A DNA stretch of 64,000 nucleotides, taken from positions 2,935,501 through 2,999,500 of the forward strand of contig NZ_CP157794.1 in assembly GCF_040111675.1 (NCBI RefSeq), given 5' to 3'. The first letter of the stretch is position 1; each line of letters begins with the position of its first letter. Shown piece after piece: positions 16,341 through 25,291 of this stretch. The position numbers were made by a program, and so were the translations under genes. Source of the stretch: Salinarimonas sp. Its GTDB lineage: Bacteria; Pseudomonadota; Alphaproteobacteria; Rhizobiales; Beijerinckiaceae. Under the pieces are notes generated by a model, which was given only the letters and a program-made list of their open reading frames with translations, did no database searches and was not told where the DNA came from.

Positions 16341-17501
16341 TCATCCCCCCGCTCCCTTCAGCGTCTCGCGGGCGATGACGATCTTCTGGACCTCGGTGGC
16401 GCCCTCGTAGATGCGCAGCGCGCGGATCTCGCGGTAGAGCTCCTCCACCTTGACGCCCTTGGTGACGCCGAGGCCGCCGAAGATCTGGACCGCCTTGTCG
16501 ATCACCGACTGGGCGCTCTCGGTCGCGACCATCTTGGCCATGGAGGCCTCGCGGGTGATGCGGGGCGCGCCCTGGTCCTTGGTCCAGGCGGCGCGGTAGA
16601 CGAGGAGCGCGGAGGCGTCGACGTCGGTCGCCATCTCGGCGAGCGCGGCTTGCGTGAGCGGCAGCTCGCCCATGGGCGCGCCGAAGAGGTGGCGGGTGCG
16701 GGCGCGGTGGAGCGCCTCGTCGAGCGCGCGGCGGGCGAAGCCCAAAGCCGCGGCGCCGACCGTCGAGCGGAAGACGTCGAGGGTCGCCATCGCCACCTTG
16801 AAGCCGGCGCCGGGCTCGCCGATGCGGTGAGAGAGCGGCACGCGGCAATTCTCGAACCGGAGCCGGGCCAGCGGATGGGGCGCGATGACGTCGATGCGCT
16901 CGGCGACCGTGAGGCCCGGAGCGTCGGCCTCGACCAGGAAGGCGGAGAGGCCGCGGGCGCCGGGCGCCTCGCCGGTGCGGGCGAAGACGACGTAATGGTC
17001 GGCGATGCCGCCGTTCGAGATCCAGGTCTTCTCGCCGTCGATCACGACGGTGTCGCCCTCGATCCGCGCCGTGGTCTCGAGCGCGGCGACGTCGGAGCCC
17101 GCCTCGGGCTCGGAGAGCGCGAAGGCGGCGATGCGCTCGCCCTTGACGACGCCGGGGAGGACGCGGCGCTTGAGCTCGTCCGCGCCGAACAGGGTCACCG
17201 AGCCGGTGCCGAGCCCCTGCATGGCGAAGGCGAAATCGGCGAGGCCGTCGTGGTAGCCGAGGATCTCGCGCGCGAGGCACAGCGTGCGCACGTCGAAGCC
17301 CTCGCCCTCGCCGCCATAGGCGGCGGGCGCGACGGCGCGCAGCACGCCGGCTTCGCCGAGACGGCGCACCAGCGTGCGGCAGGCGGCGTCGACGTCGTCG
17401 TGCGAAACGTGGAGATCGCGGGCGAACTCTTTCAGATCGCGGGCGAAGGCGCGATGCCGCTCCTCGAAGAACGGCCAGGAGAGGAAGCTCTCGTCGGGCA
17501 T
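16341..17501 (-). CDS. Acyl-CoA dehydrogenase
   Basis: 386 residues of the flavin-dependent acyl-CoA dehydrogenase fold. FAD/substrate elements [15 protein letters not shown] and KTWISNGG in the beta domain and [10 protein letters not shown] in the C-terminal helices are typical. The catalytic base is the Glu of [11 protein letters not shown] (about residue 366). In 2-aminobenzoyl-CoA-type clusters a dehydrogenase of this kind serves the beta-oxidation-like part after ring reduction. It lies 10 bp after the crotonase gene on the same strand. Confidence 0.9.
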   Translation of the reverse strand: MPDESFLSWPFFEERHRAFARDLKEFARDLHVSHDDVDAACRTLVRRLGEAGVLRAVAPAAYGGEGEGFDVRTLCLAREILGYHDGLADFAFAMQGLGTGSVTLFGADELKRRVLPGVVKGERIAAFALSEPEAGSDVAALETTARIEGDTVVIDGEKTWISNGGIADHYVVFARTGEAPGARGLSAFLVEADAPGLTVAERIDVIAPHPLARLRFENCRVPLSHRIGEPGAGFKVAMATLDVFRSTVGAAALGFARRALDEALHRARTRHLFGAPMGELPLTQAALAEMATDVDASALLVYRAAWTKDQGAPRITREASMAKMVATESAQSVIDKAVQIFGGLGVTKGVKVEELYREIRALRIYEGATEVQKIVIARETLKGAGG

Positions 17502-17511
17502 GGAGGCCTCC

Positions 17512-18345
17512 TCAATCGCCCTCGAAGACGGGCTTCGTCTTCGCGGCGAAGGCCTCGAAGGCGCGGCGGAAGTCGTTGGTGGTCATGCACAGGGCCTGCG
17601 CCACGGCTTCCGCCTCGATCGCCTCCTCCACCGACATCGCCCATTCCATGGCGAGCATGCGCTTCGTCATGGTGTTGGCGTAGTTCGGCCCGGCGACGAT
17701 CTCGGCGGCCAGCGCCCGCGCCTCGGCGAGAAGGGCCTCCTCGTCGACGATGCGCGAGAAGAAGCCCCAGCGCTCGCCCTCCTCCGCCCTCATGAAGCGG
17801 CCCGTGTAGAGCAGCTCGGACGCCCGGCCCTGGCCGATCACGCGGGGCAGCAGGGCGCAGGCGCCCATGTCGCAGCCGGCGAGGCCGACCTTGTTGAACA
17901 GGAAGGCGACCTTGGCGCTCGCGGATGCGAGGCGCACGTCGCTCGCCAGCGCGATCATGGCGCCGGCGCCGGCGCAGACGCCGTTCACGGCGGCGATCAC
18001 CGGCTGCGGGCAGGCGCGCATCTCCTTGACGAGCTCGCCCGTCATCCGGGTGAAGGCGGTGAGGCCCTTCGTGCCCATCTCGGTGAGCGGCTCGATGATC
18101 TCGAACACGTCGCCGCCGGAGGAGAAGTTGCCGCCCGCCCCCGAGACCACCACCGCGCCGACGCCGTCGTCCTTCTTCAGCGCCGCGAAGAAGTCGGTGA
18201 GCTCGCGGTAGCTCTCGAAGGTGAGCGGGTTCTTCTTCTCGGGGCGGTTCAGCGTCACGTGCGCGACGCCGTCCGCCACCTCGAGCAGGAAGTGCGTCGG
18301 CCGGTAGGAGGCGACGGGAAGTGTCACCGCGTTGGCGGGTTTCAT
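17512..18345 (-). CDS. Enoyl-CoA hydratase/isomerase (crotonase) family protein
   Basis: 277 residues from ATG 18345 (GGAG seven bases upstream; overlaps the MarR stop). The oxyanion hole residues are in [10 protein letters not shown] and GVCAGAGAM. The two Glu residues of typical hydratases are not visible: the first region reads [12 protein letters not shown] and the second [15 protein letters not shown], leaving an Asp in the position used by other crotonases. It is therefore more likely a ring-opening hydrolase, isomerase or dehydratase of the aryl-CoA route than a plain hydratase. Confidence 0.87.
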   Translation of the reverse strand: MKPANAVTLPVASYRPTHFLLEVADGVAHVTLNRPEKKNPLTFESYRELTDFFAALKKDDGVGAVVVSGAGGNFSSGGDVFEIIEPLTEMGTKGLTAFTRMTGELVKEMRACPQPVIAAVNGVCAGAGAMIALASDVRLASASAKVAFLFNKVGLAGCDMGACALLPRVIGQGRASELLYTGRFMRAEEGERWGFFSRIVDEEALLAEARALAAEIVAGPNYANTMTKRMLAMEWAMSVEEAIEAEAVAQALCMTTNDFRRAFEAFAAKTKPVFEGD

Positions 18346-18878
18346 CGGGAAGCTCCGTTCTTCGGGCCCGGGTTCTTCGGGCCCTGGTCGATCGCGGCGC
18401 GGGTCGAGGCCTTCACCTTGCCGAGGAGTCGCATCAGCGTGTCGATCTCGTCCTCGTCGAGGCCCGACAGCATCTCGGCGATCCATTGCTCGTGCTCGAC
18501 CGCCATGGCGCGAAACTCGGCGCGGCCGGCGTCGGTGAGGCTGATCACCTGGGCGCGGCGGTCCGTCTCGGAGACGCGGCGCACGACATGGCCGCTCTCG
18601 ACCAGCCGCTCGACGAGGCCGGTGACGTTGCCGTTCGAGACCATCATGCGCTTGGAGACGTCCGAGAGCGTCATCCCGTCGGGCGCGCGCAGGAGCTGAG
18701 CCATCAGGTCGAAGCGCGGGAGCGTCACGTCGAAGCGCTCGCGCAGGCGCCGGCGCACCTCGCCCTCGATCATGGTGGAGAGCGTGAGCAGGCGCAGCCA
18801 GAGCCGGAGCTCGGCGGCGTGCTCCGCCGGGGCCTCGAGCGCCTTCGCCTCGTGGTCGAGATACACCCGCTCGTGCAT
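18342..18878 (-). CDS. MarR family transcriptional regulator
   Basis: 178 residues with a winged helix at about 55-125 ([20 protein letters not shown] is the recognition region; [16 protein letters not shown] the wing). It is encoded inside the CoA operon, overlapping the SDR stop by one base (TGATG) and the crotonase start by four. MarR proteins of aryl-CoA clusters typically respond to the aryl-CoA ester and repress the cluster, so local control of the operon and the divergent ABC genes is likely. Confidence 0.9.
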   Translation of the reverse strand: MHERVYLDHEAKALEAPAEHAAELRLWLRLLTLSTMIEGEVRRRLRERFDVTLPRFDLMAQLLRAPDGMTLSDVSKRMMVSNGNVTGLVERLVESGHVVRRVSETDRRAQVISLTDAGRAEFRAMAVEHEQWIAEMLSGLDEDEIDTLMRLLGKVKASTRAAIDQGPKNPGPKNGASR

Positions 18879-19672
18879 CACACCTCGCCTCCGGCGACCG
18901 CGATCGCCTGACCGGTGATGGCTGAGGCGCCCTCGCCGCACAGCCAGGCCACCGTGTCGGCGACCTCCTCGGGGCGCACGAGCCGCCGCTGCGGATTGTG
19001 CTTGGTGAGTTCCTTCATCGCGTCCTCGGGCGAGCGCCCGGTCTTGGCGACGATGCGCTCGACGCTCTGGGCGACGAGGTCGGTCTCGGTGTAGCCGGGG
19101 CAGACGGCGTTGACGGTGACGCCCTTGTGCGCCGTCTCGAGCGCCAGCGAACGCACGAGGCCGAGCGTCGCGTGCTTCGCCGCGACATAGCCGGACACGT
19201 AGGGGTAACCCTTGAGCGAGGCGGTGGACGCGACGGCGACGATGCGCCCGAAGCCGCGCTCGACCATGGCCGGCAGGACGGCGCGCGCCGCGTAGACGAC
19301 GCTCATGAAGTTCATGTCCATCATGTGCCACAGCATGTCGTTCGTCGTCGCCTGGAAAGGCGCCGATTCGGCCGCGCCCGCATTGCAGACCATCAGGTCG
19401 ATGGGCCCGGCGCGCTCGACCGCCTCCTCGAAGCCGTGCACGATCGCGTCCTCGAGCGTGACGTCCGCGGTGACGGCGTGGTGCGCCGAGCCGGCGGCGA
19501 TGGCGCGCTCGAGAGAGGCCATGTCGCGGCCGAGCACCGTGACCGTGGCGCCCGCCTGCGCCAGCGCCCGAGCGATCGAGAGGCCGATGCCCCGTCCGCC
19601 GCCGGTGACGAGGGCGTGCCGCCCGGAGAGGCGCGCGTGGGGGACGATCTGATGCGTGGGTGCTGCGTCCAT
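18878..19672 (-). CDS. Short-chain dehydrogenase/reductase (3-hydroxyacyl-CoA dehydrogenase type)
   Basis: 264 residues with the classical SDR layout: TGGGRGIG cofactor loop near residue 25, CNAGAA, the catalytic Ser (VASTAS), and YxxxK as YVAAK (about 166-170). The C-terminal VAGGEV end is standard. It is the first gene of the minus-strand CoA operon and probably oxidises a 3-hydroxyacyl-CoA or an alicyclic hydroxy-CoA intermediate with NAD(P)+. Confidence 0.88.
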   Translation of the reverse strand: MDAAPTHQIVPHARLSGRHALVTGGGRGIGLSIARALAQAGATVTVLGRDMASLERAIAAGSAHHAVTADVTLEDAIVHGFEEAVERAGPIDLMVCNAGAAESAPFQATTNDMLWHMMDMNFMSVVYAARAVLPAMVERGFGRIVAVASTASLKGYPYVSGYVAAKHATLGLVRSLALETAHKGVTVNAVCPGYTETDLVAQSVERIVAKTGRSPEDAMKELTKHNPQRRLVRPEEVADTVAWLCGEGASAITGQAIAVAGGEV

Positions 19673-19741
19673 GCCGGTCTCCGCTCTTCCCGCTCGCCGC
19701 CCCGCGGCGGCTTTTGGCGCTTGTGGTTTGCGCGTGGCTTG

Positions 19742-19755
19742 TTTTAAGCTTCAAA
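19742..19755. promoter_or_regulatory. Candidate MarR operator in the divergent control region
   Basis: TTTTAAGCTTCAAA is a near-perfect 14 bp dyad centred on AAGCTT, with one mismatched pair. It lies 70 bp upstream of the SDR start and about 180 bp before the ABC substrate-binding gene. Its AT-rich symmetric form resembles MarR-family sites. The assignment to the operon's own MarR is inferred. Confidence 0.35.
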
Positions 19756-19933
19756 TATCAGGCCTGGAGGCGGGTCGCGTCAAGCGGGTCGGATCGGGTT
19801 TGGCCGCGGGTCGAGGCGGCGAACCGTGCCGAAAGGGGCTTTTCGGGACGGCTTTGCGGCGTCATGGTGGCTGCGCGGCGGGAACAAGCGCGGAAAATCG
19901 CGCGGGGAACAGCCAATCGGGAGTACGCACGTC

Positions 19934-21130
19934 ATGTCGACTTTTTCCAAGAGGTTCTCGAAGACCATCGGTCTCGCGGCTTTGGGGCTCCTCGCCACCA
20001 CCGCGCTGACGCACGCCCAGGACGCCGACCCCGTGAAGGTCGGCATCATCGTGACGCTGTCGGGCCCCGCCGCCTCGCTCGGCGAGCAGGCGCGCGACGG
20101 CTTCCAGCTCGCGGTCGAGCAGCTCGGCGGCGAGCTCGGCGGCGTTCCCGTCGAGGTGGTCGTCGCCGACGACGAGCAGAAGCCGGACGTCGCGCTCACG
20201 CGCGTCAACGGCCTGATCGAGCGCGAGGACGTCGACTTCGTCGTCGGGCCGATCTTCTCGAACATCCTCCAGGCGATCCACAAGCCCGTGATGGATTCCG
20301 GCAAGGTGCTGATCAGCCCGAACGCCGGCCCGTCCTCCTACGCCGGCGAGGAGTGCAACCCGAACTTCTTCGTCACCTCCTACCAGAACGACCAGGTCCA
20401 CGAGGTGATGGGCAGGGTCGCGCAGGACCGCGGCTACGAGCGCGTCTTCGTGATGGTGCCGAACTACCAGGCCGGGCGCGATTCGGCGGCGGGCTTCAAG
20501 CGCCATTTCGAGGGCGAGATCGTCGACGAGGTCTACACCCAGCTCGGCCAGCTCGATTTCTCCGCCGAGCTCGCCCGCATCGCGGCGATGCAGCCGGACG
20601 CGGTCTTCACCTTCATGCCGGGCGGCATGGGCGTGAACCTCGTGCGCCAGTACAATCAGGCCGGCATGAAGGACCGGATCCCCTTCCTCTCGGCCTTCAC
20701 CGTGGACGAGTCGACCCTCCCCGCGCAGCAGGACGCGGCGCTCGGCATGTTCGGCGCGATGACCTGGGCGCCCGACATGGACACCCCCGGCAATTCCGAG
20801 TTCGTCGACGCCTACATGGAGAAGTACGGCAAGGTGCCGGGCTCCTACGCCATGCAGGCCTACGACACCGCGATGCTGCTCGATTCGGCGCTGGAGGCGA
20901 CCGGGGGCGACGTCGCGGACCAGGAGCGCCTGCTCGACGCCATCCGCGCGGCCGACTTCCAGTCCCTGCGCGGCGACTTCGCCTTCAACGTCAACCAGTA
21001 CCCGATTCAGGACTTCTACCTCGTCCAGGTCGGGCAGCGCGACGACGGCATGTACCAGACCGAGATCGCCGAGCAGGTCTTCGACGATTACGGCGACGTC
21101 TACGCCGACAAGTGCATGATGGGCGGCTGA
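19934..21130 (+). CDS. ABC transporter substrate-binding protein, branched-chain/aromatic type
   Basis: 398 residues from ATG 19934, which begins a clean Sec signal peptide (KRFSKTIGLAALGLLATTALTHAQD, cleavage after THA). The mature part is a type I periplasmic-binding fold (Peripla_BP_6): VKVGIIVTLSGPAASLG at the start and the AYDTAMLL hinge helix late. An upstream in-frame ATG (19826) would bury the signal peptide and is unlikely. It is divergent from the aryl-CoA operon, so the imported solute is probably its aromatic acid rather than leucine. Confidence 0.88.
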   Translation: MSTFSKRFSKTIGLAALGLLATTALTHAQDADPVKVGIIVTLSGPAASLGEQARDGFQLAVEQLGGELGGVPVEVVVADDEQKPDVALTRVNGLIEREDVDFVVGPIFSNILQAIHKPVMDSGKVLISPNAGPSSYAGEECNPNFFVTSYQNDQVHEVMGRVAQDRGYERVFVMVPNYQAGRDSAAGFKRHFEGEIVDEVYTQLGQLDFSAELARIAAMQPDAVFTFMPGGMGVNLVRQYNQAGMKDRIPFLSAFTVDESTLPAQQDAALGMFGAMTWAPDMDTPGNSEFVDAYMEKYGKVPGSYAMQAYDTAMLLDSALEATGGDVADQERLLDAIRAADFQSLRGDFAFNVNQYPIQDFYLVQVGQRDDGMYQTEIAEQVFDDYGDVYADKCMMGG

Positions 21131-21171
21131 GGCATCTGGGCGGGGGCGGCGGCGGACCCGCCGCCCCCTCT

Positions 21172-21320
21172 CTCCTTCCCTGTAGGGGAAGGTGGATCGC
21201 CGCGTAGCGGCGAGACGGATGGGGCGCGCCGGCAGGCGCGTTCGGCGAAGCCGAAGCATGCCACCACGGACCCCACCCCTGGGCCGGCGACGCCGGCCGT
21301 CCCCTCCCCTACAGGGAGGG
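21172..21320. repeat. Palindromic repeat, CTTCCCTGTAGGGGAAG family, copy 1 (degenerate)
   Basis: Starts with TCCTTCCCTGTAGGGGAAGG, carries the internal blocks GACGGATGGGGCGCGC and TTCGGCGAAGCCGAA, and ends with the inverse CTCCCCTACAGGGAGGG. The same blocks occur at 40341-40543 and 47687-47884. It lies between the substrate-binding gene and the first permease gene of one ABC operon, where it might alter relative expression. Confidence 0.75.
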
Positions 21321-21343
21321 AGCGAGGCGAGGACCATCGCGCC

Positions 21344-22264
21344 ATGTACACCACGCTCATCCTGGTCCAGACCCTCAACGGGCTGCAGTTCGGGATCATC
21401 CTGTTCCTGATCGCCGCGGGGCTCACGCTCGTGTTCGGCGTAATGGACTTCATCAATCTCGCCCACGGCGTGCAGTACATGATCGGGGCGTATTTCGCCT
21501 TCGCCTTCGCCTCGTGGACCGGGAGCTTCTGGCTCGGGCTCGTCATGGCCCTGCCGGCCGCTCTCGTCTTCGGCCTGCTGCTCGAGGCGGTGGTGTTCCG
21601 GCACCTCTACGACAAGGACCACCTCGAGCAGGTGCTCGCGACCTTCGGCATCATCCTGTTCCTGAACCAGGGGGTGAAGGTGGTCTGGGGTTCCTCGCCG
21701 CTCTTCGTGCCGGTGCCGGAGCTCCTGCAGGGCTCGATCGTGCTGTTCGAAGGCTTCTTCTATCCCGTCTACCGGCTCGCCATCATCGCGGCCGGGCTCG
21801 GCGTCGCGGCGCTGCTCTACGTGCTGGTGAACTACACCCGCGCCGGCATGCTGGTGCGCGCCGGCGCGACCAACGCCAAGATGGTCTCGGCGCTCGGCGT
21901 CGACATCCGCCGGCTCTTCATGATCGTGTTCGGCTTCGGCGCGATGCTCGCGGGCTTCGCCGGCGCGATGGTGGCGCCGATTCTCTCGGTCGAGCCCGGC
22001 ATGGGCGACAACCTGCTCATCCTCGCCTTCGTCGTCATCGTCATCGGCGGCATCGGCTCGATCCGCGGCGCCTTCCTCGCGGCGCTGATCATCGGGCTCG
22101 TCGACACGCTGGGGCGCACCTTCGCGGGCGACGTCCTGCGGCTGTTCATGGACCCCGGCGGCGCCTCCACCGTGGGGCGCGCCATCGCGCCGATGCTGAT
22201 CTACATCCTCATGGCCGCGGTCCTGTTCTTCCGCCCCGCCGGCCTCTTTCCCGTGAAGCGCTGA
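21344..22264 (+). CDS. ABC transporter permease, LivH type
   Basis: 306 residues with about eight membrane helices. The N-terminus (LNGLQFGIILFLIAAGLTLVFGVMDFINLAHG) is diagnostic of LivH, and the EAA-like loop (SALGVDIRRLF) contacts the ATPase. It pairs with the LivM-type permease downstream to form the inner-membrane channel of the importer. Confidence 0.9.
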   Translation: MYTTLILVQTLNGLQFGIILFLIAAGLTLVFGVMDFINLAHGVQYMIGAYFAFAFASWTGSFWLGLVMALPAALVFGLLLEAVVFRHLYDKDHLEQVLATFGIILFLNQGVKVVWGSSPLFVPVPELLQGSIVLFEGFFYPVYRLAIIAAGLGVAALLYVLVNYTRAGMLVRAGATNAKMVSALGVDIRRLFMIVFGFGAMLAGFAGAMVAPILSVEPGMGDNLLILAFVVIVIGGIGSIRGAFLAALIIGLVDTLGRTFAGDVLRLFMDPGGASTVGRAIAPMLIYILMAAVLFFRPAGLFPVKR

Positions 22265-22277
22265 GGAGCGGGACCGC

Positions 22278-23282
22278 ATGCTCGACACCGCCTCCCCCGC
22301 GACCAAGGCGCCGGCGGCCTCGCCCGCGGCGCCGCCGGCGGCCCGGCCCTCGCTCCTGCGCCGCGAGGCGCTCGCCTTCGCGCTGTTCGTCTTCTTCGCC
22401 ATCGCGCCGGCGCTCGCGCAGATCGGGGCGGAGGGCTACCTGCTCTCGCTCGTCGTGCGCGCGATGATCTTCGCCATCGCCGCGCTCTCGCTCGACCTCA
22501 TCCTCGGATACGGGGCGCTGGTCTCCTTCGGTCACGCGGCCTTCATCGGCATCGGCTGCTACGCGGTGGGCATCCTGATGGCGCACGCCGTGCCGGACGC
22601 CTTCGTGCAGCTCTTCGCGACGCTCGCCGTGAGCGCGGCCTTCGCCTTCGTGACGGGAGCGATCTCGCTGCGGACGAAGGGCGTCTACTTCATCATGATC
22701 ACCCTCGCCTTCGGGCAGATGGTCTACTTTCTCACCACCTCGCTCGCGCCATACGGCGGCGACGACGGGCTGACGCTGCCGACCCGCAGCCTCGTCTTCG
22801 GGTCGGACGTGCTCGAGAACGATCTGGTGTTCTACTACGTCGTCCTCGCCTGCCTGATCGGCGTCTACGGCCTCTTGCGCGCCATCGTCGGCTCGCGCTT
22901 CGGGCGCGTGCTGCGGGGCACGAAGGAGAACCCGGTGCGCATGCAGGCAATCGGCTACAATCCCTACCATTACCAGCTCGCCGCCTATGTCATCGCCGGC
23001 ATGATCGCCGGGCTCGCGGGCTTTCTCCTTGCGAACCACATCGAGTTCGTCTCGCCCGCCTTCATCTCCTGGCAGCGCTCGGGCGAGCTCATCATCATGG
23101 TGGTGCTCGGCGGCATGGGCACGCTGGTCGGGCCGATCCTCGGCGCCGTCTCGTTCCTGTTCCTGGAGGAGATCCTCGCGCGCATCACCCAGGACTGGAA
23201 GCTGATCTTCGGCCCGTTCCTCGTCCTCGTCGCCCTGTTCGCGCGCGGCGGCATCCTCGGCTTCTTCCGGAGGGCGAAATGA
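22278..23282 (+). CDS. ABC transporter permease, LivM type
   Basis: 334 residues. After a short Ala/Pro-rich cytoplasmic tail, eight or more helices begin. LDLILGYGALVSFGHAAFIGIG and the loop RATKENPVRMQAIGYN-like segment (GTKENPVRMQAIGYNPYHYQ) are the LivM signatures. It starts 13 bp after livH and its stop overlaps the livG start by four bases (ATGA), a compact operon. Confidence 0.9.
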   Translation: MLDTASPATKAPAASPAAPPAARPSLLRREALAFALFVFFAIAPALAQIGAEGYLLSLVVRAMIFAIAALSLDLILGYGALVSFGHAAFIGIGCYAVGILMAHAVPDAFVQLFATLAVSAAFAFVTGAISLRTKGVYFIMITLAFGQMVYFLTTSLAPYGGDDGLTLPTRSLVFGSDVLENDLVFYYVVLACLIGVYGLLRAIVGSRFGRVLRGTKENPVRMQAIGYNPYHYQLAAYVIAGMIAGLAGFLLANHIEFVSPAFISWQRSGELIIMVVLGGMGTLVGPILGAVSFLFLEEILARITQDWKLIFGPFLVLVALFARGGILGFFRRAK

Positions 23283-24028
23283 GCGCGCTCCTCGAATTGA
23301 AGAACCTGCGCAAGAACTACGGCGCGCTCGCCGTCACGGACGACGTCTCGCTCGCCGTCGAGACCGGGGAGCTGCACGCGATCATCGGGCCGAACGGGGC
23401 GGGCAAGACGACGCTGATCCACCAGATCTCCGGCCTCGCCCCCTCCGATTCCGGCACGATCCTGTTCGGCGGGCGGGACGTCACGCAGGCGCCGATGCAC
23501 GAGCGGGTGCGCGCGGGGCTCGCCCGCTCCTTCCAGATCACCTCGATCCTTCCGGGCTTCACCGCGCGGGAGAACGTCGCCGTCGCGGTGCAGGCGCGCT
23601 CGGGCTCGTCCTTCCGCTTCTTCGGCGATCCGGCGCGCGAGCGCGATCTCGACGACCAGGCGATGGAGGCGCTCGCGACCGTGGGCCTCGGCGGCCGCGC
23701 CGACGTGATCGCGGGGCAGATGTCCCACGGCGAGAAGCGCCAGCTCGAGCTCGCCGTCGCGCTCGCCACGCGGCCGAAGCTGCTGCTGCTGGACGAGCCG
23801 CTGGCGGGCACGGGGCGCGAGGAGAGCGAGCGCGTGGTCGAGACGCTGCTCGGCCTGAAGGGGCGCTACACGATCGTTTTGATCGAGCACGACATGGAGG
23901 CGGTGTTCGCGCTGGCCGACCGGGTGAGCGTGCTGGTCTACGGGCGGGTGATCGCCACCGGCAGCCCGGACGTGGTGCGCGCCGACCCCGCCGTGCGCGA
24001 GGCCTATCTCGGCGAGGAGGCCGCCTGA
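23279..24028 (+). CDS. ABC transporter ATP-binding protein, LivG type
   Basis: 249 residues with Walker [10 protein letters not shown] (about 38-46), the LivG-specific insert around SFQITSILPGFTARENV, a signature region MSHGEKRQLELA and Walker B LLLLDEPLAG. It energises import together with the LivF subunit. One-base overlap with livF (TGATG). Confidence 0.9.
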   Translation: MSALLELKNLRKNYGALAVTDDVSLAVETGELHAIIGPNGAGKTTLIHQISGLAPSDSGTILFGGRDVTQAPMHERVRAGLARSFQITSILPGFTARENVAVAVQARSGSSFRFFGDPARERDLDDQAMEALATVGLGGRADVIAGQMSHGEKRQLELAVALATRPKLLLLDEPLAGTGREESERVVETLLGLKGRYTIVLIEHDMEAVFALADRVSVLVYGRVIATGSPDVVRADPAVREAYLGEEAA

Positions 24029-24726
24029 TGCTGTCCGTGCGCCATCTCGAATCGAGCTACGGGCCGGCCCAGGTCCTGTTCGACATCTCCTTCGACATCG
24101 GCGAGGGCGAGGTCGTGACGCTGCTCGGCCGCAACGGCATGGGCAAGACGACGACGGTGAGCTCGATCCTCGGCCTCGTGCGCCCCAAGGGCGGCGAGAT
24201 CACCTTCGAGGGCCGGCCGATCCGCGGGCTGCCCTCCTACCGGATCGCGCAATGCGGCATCGGCCTCGTGCCGGAGGGCCGGCAGATCTTCCCGACGCTC
24301 ACCGTCGAGGAGAACCTGATCGCCACCTCGGCCGCACGCTTCGGCGCCCCGCGCTGGACGCTGGAGAAGGTCTACGAGCTGTTCCCGCGCCTGAAGGAGC
24401 GGCGGCGGAACCTCGGCTCGCAGCTCTCGGGCGGCGAGCAGCAGATGCTCGCCATCGGACGTGCGTTGATGACGAACCCGAAGCTCGTCATCCTGGACGA
24501 GGCGACGGAGGGGCTCGCGCCCCTCATCCGCGCCGAGATCTGGGACTGCCTGGGGCGGCTGAAGGGCGAGCGCCAGGCCATCCTCGTCATCGACAAGAAC
24601 GTCGACGCGCTGATCCCGCTCGCCGACCGCCACGTCGTCGTCGAGAAGGGCCGGGTCGCCTGGACGGGAACGAGCGCCGAGCTGAAGGCCGACGCGAGCG
24701 TGAAGGACCGGTTCCTGCACGTGTGA
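24028..24726 (+). CDS. ABC transporter ATP-binding protein, LivF type
   Basis: 232 residues with Walker A GRNGMGKTT, a canonical LSGGEQQMLAIGRAL signature and Walker B LVILDEATEGLAP, all typical of LivF. The second ATPase of the importer. A cupin gene follows 29 bp downstream in the same direction. Confidence 0.9.
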   Translation: MLSVRHLESSYGPAQVLFDISFDIGEGEVVTLLGRNGMGKTTTVSSILGLVRPKGGEITFEGRPIRGLPSYRIAQCGIGLVPEGRQIFPTLTVEENLIATSAARFGAPRWTLEKVYELFPRLKERRRNLGSQLSGGEQQMLAIGRALMTNPKLVILDEATEGLAPLIRAEIWDCLGRLKGERQAILVIDKNVDALIPLADRHVVVEKGRVAWTGTSAELKADASVKDRFLHV

Positions 24727-24755
24727 GCGTATCGAGACGAGAGGGGGACCGAGAC

Positions 24756-25214
24756 ATGCGCACCGATGAGATCGCCGGGATCACGCCCGCCGGCGAGGGC
24801 CTGGAAGGGGTGAAGTGGAACATCCTCGGCCAGATCTACGTGCCGAAGAACGTCACCGAGCACAATTTCTCCTGGCACGCCACCTTCCCGGTCGGCACGT
24901 TCGTGCCGCCGCACATCCACCCGACCCAGGACGAGTACATCTACATGCTCGAGGGCCGCTTCGACCTGATGCTCGGCGGCGAGGAGGTGGTGGCGCAGGC
25001 GGGCGACCTGATCCGCATGCCCAAGGGCATGCCCCACGGCATCTTCAACAAGACCGACCAGCCGGTGAAGTGCCTGTTCTGGGTGACGCCGACCCGGAAG
25101 CTCTACGACCTGTTCTGGGGTATTCACAATCTGCCTGAGCAGGAGCCCGGCGCGGTGGTGGCGCTGTCCGCCCAGCACGAGGTGGAGTTCCTGCCGCCGC
25201 CTCCGGGGGCTTGA
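24756..25214 (+). CDS. Cupin domain protein
   Basis: 152 residues forming one cupin barrel. Motif 1 (HIHPTQDEYIYMLEG) supplies two His and a Glu as metal ligands; motif 2 (PKGMPHGIFN) supplies a third His. A gagg-type ribosome site precedes ATG 24756. Position at the end of the ABC operon suggests a role with the imported aromatic compound, as a small dioxygenase, decarboxylase or sensor. No specific reaction can be assigned. Confidence 0.82.
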   Translation: MRTDEIAGITPAGEGLEGVKWNILGQIYVPKNVTEHNFSWHATFPVGTFVPPHIHPTQDEYIYMLEGRFDLMLGGEEVVAQAGDLIRMPKGMPHGIFNKTDQPVKCLFWVTPTRKLYDLFWGIHNLPEQEPGAVVALSAQHEVEFLPPPPGA

Positions 25215-25237
25215 GGGGCCCTGCCCGAGTTCACGCG

Positions 25238-25276
25238 GTCATCCCCGGCCGGAGCGCCGCAGGCGCGGAGGGGAAG
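25238..25276. repeat. Left part of a palindromic repeat split by the IS110 element
   Basis: Begins GTCATCCCCGGCCGGAGC and ends GGAGGGGAAG, the same order as the first 40 bases of the intact element at 30163-30350. Joining it to 26459 onward restores a continuous element of about 184 bp. Confidence 0.8.
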
Positions 25277-25291
25277 CGACTGTCTTGTCTG

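Noticed and set aside
19862..22402. 846-residue minus-strand frame across the ABC genes
   Set aside because: His/Asp/Arg-rich shadow of the substrate-binding and permease genes.
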